From NCBI GenBank assembly GCA_002396885.1, contig DGXY01000087.1, forward strand, positions 10,899-23,921: 13,023 bases of DNA, written 5' to 3'. Below are positions 7,468 through 13,023 of this stretch, in pieces. Source of the DNA: Akkermansiaceae bacterium UBA5020 (GTDB taxonomy: Bacteria > Verrucomicrobiota > Verrucomicrobiia > Verrucomicrobiales > DEV007). The notes beneath the pieces are model-generated. The model ran no database searches. It saw only the letters and a list, made by a program, of their open reading frames with translations, and was not told the DNA's origin. The position numbers were made by a program, and so were the translations under genes. How positions within the stretch are numbered: the first letter of the stretch is position 1; each line of letters begins with the position of its first letter.

Positions 7468-9582
7468 ATGAAGTGGTCCCTCCACAATGCCTCAGCCCTC
7501 CGCGCCACCCTCGCGACGGTGATGATCGCAGTCGGTCTTTCCTGCGGTCCAGCGAGGGCGCAACTCTTCGATGGTGGAGGCCTCTTCAACCGCAAGACCG
7601 AAGCCCCCCGCGCCCAGACCGAGGACGAGATCGGCGTGCCCACTCCGGTGACGGGCCGGGTCGAGGCGCTCAAAGGCCACGAGGTGACTTTTGAGATCCG
7701 GGCCGAATCGAAAACCCCCGGGGCCACGGTCGAGTTCCTCGTCCGCACTTTTCCTTCGGCGGGAAAGATCATCTCGATGGTGAGCAAACCGAACGAGCGG
7801 AACAAGGCCCTCGTTACCTACTGGGCGGATCCCTCCTCGAGCGCGACCGAGGATGCTTTTTCCTTCGCGGTGCGCTACCGGGGCGGCCGCTACTCTTCGG
7901 AAATGCGTTATGACCTCTCGCTGGTCGATTTGAAAACCGAGATCCAGGTGCCCGCGATGGTCGACTTCGGCGAGGTCATGATCGGCGACGAAGAGATCCG
8001 CGAGATCACCGTGCGCAACTTGGGCGGTGCCTCGATGGAGCGGCAGGTCTTCCTTGCTCCTCCCTGGCATCTCGTCGAACCGGTCGATGGCAAGGTGAAT
8101 CTCGGTCCCCGCGGCGCGCGCGTGCTGAAGGTGGCCTTTCGTCCCGAGCTGATGGGGGAGACGAGCTATTTCCTCAGCTTCAGCCGCAGCAAGGAAGGCA
8201 CCACGAAACTGGTGGGCAAAGGGGGGGATCCTTTCACCCTCATGACCGAGGCGGTGGAACTGACCCTCGACGAAAAGACGAACGAGCGGATCGGCGAGAT
8301 TCAATTGCAGAATCACGGCCCCAAGCCACTCGCGGTCGAGGCGAGGGCGAGCACGCGCCTCCAGTCAAGCATTCTCGAGGCCTACTTGCTCGCTCCGGGG
8401 CAGGTCACGAAGGTCCCGGTGAAACTCGGTGGCACCGATACCGCGCCTTTTGATGGGACCATCGAGTTTTTCCTGAAAAACGGCTACGCCAAGTCGGCGC
8501 GGGTCATCGCTCCGGTGGTGCCGGGGCGCCTCGTCGTGACGATTCCCAATTCCATCACCGCCGAAGTCATCAATTTCGGCAAAGTCGACGCGGGACGATC
8601 GATGGAGCGCGGACTCACTGTCACCAATCCGGGAGGCGTCGCCGTGCCGCTCGAGTTTCATGTGCCTGAGCCTTTCCGCCTCCTCACCAATCCCGGCCCG
8701 CAGCTTGGCCCGCTTTCCTCGATGAATCTGTCGGTAGGGCTTTTCCCGACCTCGTCGAGCCGTGGGCTCGTCGATGTGACGATGAATGTCTACGGCAACG
8801 AGCAGACCGTGCCGATTCGTCTCCTCGGGAACGTCGTCGCTCCGACAGGGGCGGCGCCGGTGTCTCCCAACTTGCCAAATCTCCCGGGGAAGGGAGTGCG
8901 TCTGGGTGGGGCCAAAGCTCCGGAACCCATCGCCACCGCCGATCCGACGAACACGTTCTCCACTTCGAGTGAGCCCGCTGACACGGCGGCCGTGGGCAAC
9001 CAAAAGTCTGCCGATGCTTCCGATCCGGATGATTTCGGTTTGCCCGAGCCGCTAGCTCCGGGTGACGGATCGATCGAGCAAAGTCCGCTGGGTTTCAGCA
9101 CGCGCTCGCTCCTTGCCCGCGAGGTCGACGCGGCGCTGAAGCGTCCCGAGGATCTCACAGTGCTCAAGACCAGTAGCGATTCCATCGCGCTAGCCTGGAC
9201 CGCTCCGCGGGAGATCGGCCCCGCCTCCTACGACGTCGAGATGCGCGGGCTTTTGGTGAATCCGGAAACGGGTGCCGTCGAGAGTGTTTGGTCGCCCTTT
9301 CCGGCGAAAGGGATCGAGAAGATTGATCGCCTTGTCAAAGCGAGGCTCGAGAACCTCAATCCCATGACCCAGTACGAGGTGCGTGTGATTCTCACCACCG
9401 AGGATGGTCGCAGCTCGTCTCCCTCCGAAGCACTTCTCGTCATGACAGAACTGCCGATGGACTGGACCTATATCTACCTCTTCAGCGGCATCGCCCTGCT
9501 TGTGGGTCTTGGCCTGGCGATCCGCAAAGTCTATCTCGACCGGCGTCCCGAGGTTTATCAATCCCAATACGTCGACGTCTGA
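7468..9582 (+). CDS. Secreted, C-terminally anchored multi-domain protein with Ig/ASH-like and FN3-like domains
   Basis: A 704-residue predicted envelope protein of unknown function. A signal peptide (1-31) ends in Ala-Arg-Ala before Gln32. Four beta-sandwich-like units follow: about 48-150, with the alternating pattern of bacterial Ig or cadherin-like domains (FPSAGKI and ATEDAFSFAVRY); about 155-255, with VDFGEVMIGDEEIREITVRN at 165-184; about 258-350; and about 354-450, with INFGKVDAGRSMERGLTVTN. The second and fourth match the start of ASH/HYDIN-type or choice-of-anchor domains. A Pro/Ala/Ser/Asp-rich linker runs to about 558. An FN3-like domain (about 559-660) has the S-I-A-L-A-W-T-A-P and Y-E-V-R-V strands. 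Trp666 to about 686 is a single membrane helix, then an 18-residue tail with Arg/Lys. Most of the protein should face the periplasm or surface. I use ATG 7468; a TTG two codons upstream is the alternative. No enzymatic motif is seen. Confidence 0.85.
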   Translation: MKWSLHNASALRATLATVMIAVGLSCGPARAQLFDGGGLFNRKTEAPRAQTEDEIGVPTPVTGRVEALKGHEVTFEIRAESKTPGATVEFLVRTFPSAGKIISMVSKPNERNKALVTYWADPSSSATEDAFSFAVRYRGGRYSSEMRYDLSLVDLKTEIQVPAMVDFGEVMIGDEEIREITVRNLGGASMERQVFLAPPWHLVEPVDGKVNLGPRGARVLKVAFRPELMGETSYFLSFSRSKEGTTKLVGKGGDPFTLMTEAVELTLDEKTNERIGEIQLQNHGPKPLAVEARASTRLQSSILEAYLLAPGQVTKVPVKLGGTDTAPFDGTIEFFLKNGYAKSARVIAPVVPGRLVVTIPNSITAEVINFGKVDAGRSMERGLTVTNPGGVAVPLEFHVPEPFRLLTNPGPQLGPLSSMNLSVGLFPTSSSRGLVDVTMNVYGNEQTVPIRLLGNVVAPTGAAPVSPNLPNLPGKGVRLGGAKAPEPIATADPTNTFSTSSEPADTAAVGNQKSADASDPDDFGLPEPLAPGDGSIEQSPLGFSTRSLLAREVDAALKRPEDLTVLKTSSDSIALAWTAPREIGPASYDVEMRGLLVNPETGAVESVWSPFPAKGIEKIDRLVKARLENLNPMTQYEVRVILTTEDGRSSSPSEALLVMTELPMDWTYIYLFSGIALLVGLGLAIRKVYLDRRPEVYQSQYVDV

Positions 9583-9601
9583 TCCGTTTGCTCGTGCTTG
9601 A

Positions 9602-10402
9602 TCAAAGCGATTTGCGGCAGGAGTCGCAGAATTCATTTCCATCAGCGGCGACGCGGAATTCACGCTCGGGATGGGTCTTTTCGGTCGCTCTGCAGGTGGT
9701 GCATTCGTGGAAGGTGTCACCGGTCGCGATCTCGCTTTCAAACTTGTGGCGCCGCACTTTCGCCGTGCTTTCGCGGCGGTAGCTGTCGATGAACCCCGCT
9801 CCAAAGGTGAGGAGAAATGGTAGGAGTCCGATCACGACGAGTGAGCCCAAGAGCAGGGGAAGGGATGACGTGAGGACCATGGCGACGAGGTAGGCGAGAT
9901 TCGCCCAGCCCAGCCACTTCGCCTTGATCGGAATAATCCCGAAAAGGTGGATCACCTGATTGGGGAAGAGCGAGGCAAAAGCGAGAAAGACGGAGGAGTA
10001 GAAAATCGTGCTCAGCAGATAGCCGGGGACCATCGCGAAAGGGATCAGCCCCGTCAGAGAGAGAATGAGGATGGACGCGAAGACATAGAGATTCAGGCGA
10101 AAGCTGTCCCACTCGGCTTCGAGGCTGTCATTGATGAAGAACATGAAGAGCGCGGCGAACACGACGATGAGAACAAAATCCGAGGCCGGATACACCGCCC
10201 AAGTGAGGAGGCGCCACACCTGCCCGTCGAGAATGGCTTCTCGGTTGTATTCGAGCCACCCGAGAAAGTCGGGAGAGATCAGAGAGAGCGCCCAGGTCAG
10301 GACTTGAAAGCCCGCGATCCAGCGGAGGATGTGCGGCAGGGTGAGACGCCCGAAGCGGCGCTCGAGTTGGTCGAGGAGGCGATTGCCCTTTTCGTAAATC
10401 AT
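9602..10402 (-). CDS. Rhomboid-like membrane protein without protease residues, with C-terminal zinc ribbon
   Basis: A 266-residue membrane protein. After an amphipathic start (RLLDQLERRFGRLTLP), about six hydrophobic segments span residues 22-205. GQVWRLLTWAVYP at 60-72 matches the rhomboid G-x-x-W-R-x-x-T element, except that its usual final His is Pro72. SLEAEWDSFRLNLYV at 93-107 matches the rhomboid element between helices 2 and 3. The catalytic Gly-x-Ser-Gly is absent, so proteolysis is unlikely and a derlin- or iRhom-like binding role is possible. The cytosolic tail ends in a zinc ribbon, Cys234-x2-Cys237 and Cys259-x2-Cys262. I start at ATG 10402. Earlier in-frame Met codons at 10498 and 10495 would leave only 24 bp to the divergent gcvT start, and the added residues look unrelated to the fold. 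The stop is 19 bp from the stop of the convergent anchored Ig/FN3 gene. Confidence 0.82.
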   Translation of the reverse strand: MIYEKGNRLLDQLERRFGRLTLPHILRWIAGFQVLTWALSLISPDFLGWLEYNREAILDGQVWRLLTWAVYPASDFVLIVVFAALFMFFINDSLEAEWDSFRLNLYVFASILILSLTGLIPFAMVPGYLLSTIFYSSVFLAFASLFPNQVIHLFGIIPIKAKWLGWANLAYLVAMVLTSSLPLLLGSLVVIGLLPFLLTFGAGFIDSYRRESTAKVRRHKFESEIATGDTFHECTTCRATEKTHPEREFRVAADGNEFCDSCRKSL

Positions 10403-10488
10403 CTCGTGGAAGGTGCGGGGGATCGCCGCGATTTCAAACGCTATCGGCGACGATCCGAGCTCTTTTGATCTGATGACGGAGGGCTCCG

Positions 10489-10516
10489 TTGACATCATCG
10501 TGGGCGTGGCGACACT
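10489..10516 (+). promoter_or_regulatory. Possible gcvT promoter with a very short or absent leader
   Basis: A consensus -35, TTGACA (10489-10494), is followed after 16 bp by GACACT (10511-10516), a poor -10 with three of six matches. Transcription would begin within a few bases of the gcvT ATG at 10523, giving a leaderless or nearly leaderless mRNA. That agrees with the lack of a Shine-Dalgarno there. The TTGACA overlaps the alternative Met codons of the divergent rhomboid-like gene. Confidence 0.25.
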
Positions 10517-10522
10517 CCCGTC

Positions 10523-11584
10523 ATGAATCGTTCCCCCCTCCACGACCGCCATCTCGCCCTCGGCGCACGCATCGTGCCTTTCGCCGGCTGGGAAATGCCG
10601 ATCCAATACCAGGGCATCGTCGCCGAGCATCAGGCCGTGAGAAACGCGGTGGGAATCTTCGATATTTCCCACATGGGCGAGTTCGAGGTCGAGGGCCCCG
10701 GGGCTCTGAACTGGCTCAACGGACTCCTCACCAACGACCTCGCCGCGCTCGCCGTCGGCGAGGGGCAATACACCCTGCTCCTGAATGAAAACGGTGGCGT
10801 CATCGACGACCTCATTGCCTACCGGACCGGCGAGGAGCGCTATTTCCTCGTCGTCAACGCCGCCCGCATTGACCAGAATCGTGAATGGATGCTCGCCCAT
10901 CCCGGCGAAGGCGTGACCTTTCACGACCGCAGCGCCGAACTCGGGGCTTTCGCCGTCCAGGGGCCGAAAGCCATCGCCGTCTGGCACGAGATCGAGCCAG
11001 GGGCCGGCGTGATGCCGGCACACAATCGCATCAGCGAACTCGGTCAGGTGATCCTCTGCGGCACCGGCTACACCGGCGAGGAGGGTTTCGAATTCTTCGC
11101 CCCCGTCGAGGAGATCGGTGGCTGGTGGGATCGGTTTGTCGCGGCAGGGGCCATTCCTTGCGGGCTCGGTGCGCGCGACACCTTGCGTCTCGAGAAGTGT
11201 TTTCCGCTCAATGGCAACGACCTCGATGAAGTCCACACCCCGATCGAGGCCGGGCTGGGCTTCTTCGTGAAACTCGACAAACCCGGCGGGTTCATCGGAC
11301 GTGACTCTCTTGAGTCTCAGAAAGAAGAGGGCATCCCCACGCGTCTTTCCGCGATCCGCCTCCTCGACAAGGCACCGCCGCTGCGACACGGCTACGAGGT
11401 CCTCGCCGCGAACGGATCTGGCAAGGTCGCCGAGCTCACGAGTGGCTCGCTTTCACCGGGGCTCGGCTTGGGCGTCGGGCTGGCGTATCTGCCGTCGGAG
11501 ATGTCACGGCCCGGCACCGAACTGCTCATCGCCATCCGCGACAAGACCTATCCGGCGAAGGTGGTGAAGAAGCCGTTTGTGTGA
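10523..11584 (+). CDS. gcvT: Aminomethyltransferase, glycine cleavage T protein
   Basis: A 353-residue T protein, near the usual family length. It transfers the methylene group from aminomethyl-lipoyl GcvH to tetrahydrofolate, giving 5,10-methylene-THF and ammonia. The family landmarks run in order: PFAGWEMPIQY near residue 19, GIFDISHMGE with Asp47, LTNDLAAL near 71-78, and GGVIDDLIAY with the Asp95-Asp96 pair that includes the family's catalytic aspartate. Then come GTGYTGEEGFEFF, the folate-site stretch GLGARDTLRLE at 214-224, and TSGSLSPGLG near the C-terminus. The start at ATG 10523 leads directly into the conserved LHDRHLALGARIVPFAGWE region. The gene opens the gcvT-gcvH-gcvP cluster, 98 bp before gcvH, and is divergent from the rhomboid-like gene. 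The leader is too short to hold a glycine riboswitch. Confidence 0.97.
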   Translation: MNRSPLHDRHLALGARIVPFAGWEMPIQYQGIVAEHQAVRNAVGIFDISHMGEFEVEGPGALNWLNGLLTNDLAALAVGEGQYTLLLNENGGVIDDLIAYRTGEERYFLVVNAARIDQNREWMLAHPGEGVTFHDRSAELGAFAVQGPKAIAVWHEIEPGAGVMPAHNRISELGQVILCGTGYTGEEGFEFFAPVEEIGGWWDRFVAAGAIPCGLGARDTLRLEKCFPLNGNDLDEVHTPIEAGLGFFVKLDKPGGFIGRDSLESQKEEGIPTRLSAIRLLDKAPPLRHGYEVLAANGSGKVAELTSGSLSPGLGLGVGLAYLPSEMSRPGTELLIAIRDKTYPAKVVKKPFV

Positions 11585-11597
11585 AGGCGGGCTCCCA

Positions 11598-11645
11598 CGC
11601 CCCAAAATTCGTGTCATCCCGAGGATTCTCCATTGTCATGGGGCG
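11598..11645 (+). repeat. Seven-bp inverted repeat in the gcvT-gcvH spacer
   Basis: CGCCCCA (11598-11604) and TGGGGCG (11639-11645) are perfect inverted copies with 34 bp between. They could form a stem-loop between the gcvT and gcvH messages, acting as a processing, stability or attenuation element. There is no run of T after it, so it is not a typical intrinsic terminator. The 98-bp spacer has no glycine-riboswitch-like core that I can recognise. A TAGACC at 11668-11673, placed like a -10 for gcvH, lacks a matching -35. Confidence 0.25.
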
Positions 11646-11682
11646 GGAATTCGGTTTGTTCCTCTCCTAGACCCGATCGCTC

Positions 11683-12063
11683 ATGAACGTCCCTGACCAC
11701 CTGCTCTACTGCGACTCCCACGAATGGATCGATCCCACCACGCCCGAGGCCGCGCCGGTCGGGGTCAGTGACCACGCCCAGGAGGAACTGACCGACGTCG
11801 TCTACCTCGAGCTCCCCGCCGTGGGACGTATCGTGAAGAAGGGCGAGGCCTTTGCGGTGATCGAGTCGGTCAAGGCCGCGAACGACATCTACGCGCCCGC
11901 CAGCGGCGAGGTCGTGGCGGTAAACGAGGCGCTCGTTGAGTCGCCCGAATCGGTCAACACCGATCCCTACGGCGCGGGCTGGATGGTGAAGATCCGTCTC
12001 AGCGATCCTGCCGAACTTTCCGGTCTCAAAAATGCGGAGTCCTACCGTGAATTCCTTTCCTGA
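11683..12063 (+). CDS. gcvH: Glycine cleavage system H protein (lipoyl carrier)
   Basis: A 126-residue lipoyl carrier that shuttles the aminomethyl group from the P protein to the T protein and is then reoxidised by the L protein. The lipoylation site is ESVKA with Lys64, in the usual position halfway along a protein of typical length. HEWI near residue 10, GVSDHAQEELTDVVYLELP near 27-45 and GEAFAVIESVKA precede it. The second half of the lipoyl domain follows with PASGEVVAVNEALVESPESVNTDPYGAGWM, split over about 74-103. The start at ATG 11683 is supported by the conserved N-terminal YCDSHEW segment; no Shine-Dalgarno is present. The end overlaps the start of gcvP, consistent with translational coupling of the two subunits. 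Confidence 0.97.
   Translation: MNVPDHLLYCDSHEWIDPTTPEAAPVGVSDHAQEELTDVVYLELPAVGRIVKKGEAFAVIESVKAANDIYAPASGEVVAVNEALVESPESVNTDPYGAGWMVKIRLSDPAELSGLKNAESYREFLS
12036..12039 (+). promoter_or_regulatory. Candidate Shine-Dalgarno for gcvP inside gcvH
   Basis: GGAG lies seven bases before the GTG at 12047, within the last codons of gcvH. It favours GTG 12047 over the in-frame ATG at 12032, which has no such element upstream. Confidence 0.35.
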
Positions 12064-13023
12064 TTCCACCCCCTTCGCGGACCGCCACCTCGGCCCTTCG
12101 GCGGAGGAGGTCGAGGCGATGCTCGCGTCGCTCGCTTGTCCGTCGCTCGATGCCTTCATCCGCGAGGTCGTCCCCGCCGATCTTCTCCGCGACGAACCTC
12201 TCGACCTGCCGTCCGCCCTCAACGAGACCGAGGCCCTCGCGAAACTGAGCGGGATCTTCGGGAAAAACGCGAATGTCCGATCCTGCATCGGACGCGGCTA
12301 TTACGGCACGGTCACGCCGCCAGTGATCCAGCGCTGCATCCTCGAAAATCCCGGCTGGTACACGGCCTACACACCCTACCAGGCCGAGATTTCGCAGGGA
12401 CGGCTCGAGGCTCTCCTCAACTATCAGACCCTCATCTGCGAACTCACCGCGCTGCCCGTGGCGAATGCCTCGCTCCTCGACGAAGCCACCGCCGCGGCCG
12501 AGGCCATGGCCCTTGCCGCCGGGACGCGGGTGAAGGGGAAGAAGCTTTTCGTCAGCGACGCCTGTTTTGCACAGACCCTCGATGTCGTCCGCACCCGGGC
12601 CGAGCCGCTCGGGATCGAGGTGATCATCGATGTGGCCGGTAGTTTCGACTTCGCCGCCGCGGGCGAGGAATTGATCGGCGTCCTCCTCCAATATCCCGGT
12701 GAAAGCGGGGGAGTGGACGATCTACGCGATCTCGCCGCCGCCTGCAAGGTCGCCGGAGGTGTCGTCATCGTCGCGGCCGATTTGCTGGGCCTCGTCCTTC
12801 TTGAACCACCCGGACGCTGGGGCGCCGACATCATCGTCGGTAGCGCGCAGCGTTTCGGTGTGCCGATGGGATTCGGCGGACCGCACGCCGCCTACCTGGC
12901 CTGTAGTGATGCTTTGAAACGCCGCATGCCCGGCCGGCTCATCGGCGTCTCGCGCGATGCGGACGGACGCCCCGCCCTGCGTCTTTCCCTGCAAACCCGC
13001 GAACAACACATCCGCCGCGAAAA
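12047..13023 (+). CDS. gcvP: Glycine dehydrogenase (decarboxylating), P protein, N-terminal third
   Basis: The first 325 codons of the PLP-dependent P protein, which decarboxylates glycine and loads the aminomethyl group onto GcvH. The family is usually about 950 residues when single-chain. The visible part includes FADRHLGPS near residues 10-18, GRGYYGTVTPP, NPGWYTAYTPYQ with Tyr108-Thr-Pro-Tyr-Gln112, AEISQGRLEALLNYQ, ANASLLDEATAAAEAM at 139-154 and GFGGPHAAYLA further on. The PLP-binding lysine lies in the C-terminal half beyond the right edge, so activity cannot be judged. GTG 12047 is preferred because of a GGAG at 12036-12039; the in-frame ATG at 12032 adds five residues and is a fair alternative. 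Either way the gene overlaps the end of gcvH, by 17 or 32 bp, in a different frame. Whether it continues as one chain or splits into gcvPA/gcvPB cannot be seen, but the N-terminus alone fits both. Confidence 0.95.
   Translation, partial: MNSFPDSTPFADRHLGPSAEEVEAMLASLACPSLDAFIREVVPADLLRDEPLDLPSALNETEALAKLSGIFGKNANVRSCIGRGYYGTVTPPVIQRCILENPGWYTAYTPYQAEISQGRLEALLNYQTLICELTALPVANASLLDEATAAAEAMALAAGTRVKGKKLFVSDACFAQTLDVVRTRAEPLGIEVIIDVAGSFDFAAAGEELIGVLLQYPGESGGVDDLRDLAAACKVAGGVVIVAADLLGLVLLEPPGRWGADIIVGSAQRFGVPMGFGGPHAAYLACSDALKRRMPGRLIGVSRDADGRPALRLSLQTREQHIRRE

Noticed and set aside
9598..9605. TTGATCAA palindrome at the convergent junction of the Ig/FN3 gene and the rhomboid-like gene
   Set aside because: Eight bases without loop or T tract; it does not make a terminator, and short palindromes of this size occur by chance.
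10403..10522. Glycine riboswitch before gcvT
   Set aside because: Only about 120 bp lie between the divergent genes, a near-leaderless start is likely, and no recognisable tandem aptamer core is visible.
10403..11389. Upstream extension of the rhomboid-like frame, open through the antisense of gcvT
   Set aside because: The added residues do not resemble any membrane or rhomboid segment and lie opposite gcvT. The frame is open only because the region is GC-rich.
1..13023. CRISPR array, insertion sequence, phage or defence module
   Set aside because: No regular repeats, transposase, integrase, nuclease-helicase or toxin-antitoxin-like pair is seen; the genes are housekeeping and envelope functions.

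Overview
The window is about 13 kb of GC-rich (roughly 60-65% by eye) bacterial chromosome, packed with long genes. Most genes lack a clear Shine-Dalgarno sequence. Single-copy housekeeping genes (rsfS, cinA, gcvT-gcvH-gcvP) sit beside cell-envelope genes: a rhomboid-like membrane protein with a zinc ribbon, a large secreted beta-sandwich protein and a BamE-like lipoprotein. A diderm of the Planctomycetes-Verrucomicrobia-Chlamydiae group, most likely a verrucomicrobium, fits best. This is an inference from style and protein flavour; no rRNA or tRNA gene is present to settle it.

Layout. Positions 1-178 (minus) hold the start of an exported redoxin-like protein that runs off the left edge. It is divergent from a cytochrome P450 (289-1431). 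The P450 gene overlaps tail-to-tail with a two-gene minus-strand unit: a small BamE-like lipoprotein (3411-3719), then an acyltransferase-3/SGNH membrane O-acyltransferase (1406-3388). A 230-bp spacer with a possible terminator leads to a minus-strand APC-family amino acid permease (3950-5503). It is divergent from rsfS (5695-6090), which is followed closely by cinA (6130-7374). The 191-bp divergent spacer carries an exact 11-bp direct repeat and a GC hairpin in the permease leader.

Next is a 704-residue secreted protein of stacked Ig/ASH-like domains, an FN3-like domain and one C-terminal membrane anchor (7468-9582). It converges, with a 19-bp gap, on the rhomboid-like zinc-ribbon protein (9602-10402, minus). 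Divergent from that is the glycine cleavage cluster gcvT (10523-11584), gcvH (11683-12063) and gcvP (from 12047, cut by the right edge). The order T-H-P, with gcvH and gcvP overlapping, implies coordinated production of the T, H and P proteins; the shared L protein (dihydrolipoamide dehydrogenase) is not here.

Regions without genes are all shorter than 300 bp. I see no CRISPR array, insertion sequence, integrase, tRNA, riboswitch with recognisable core or phage module. I found no convincing new multi-gene system. The least explained items are the anchored Ig/FN3 protein and the rhomboid-like protein that lacks protease residues and carries a zinc ribbon. The P450 has no redox partner in the window.
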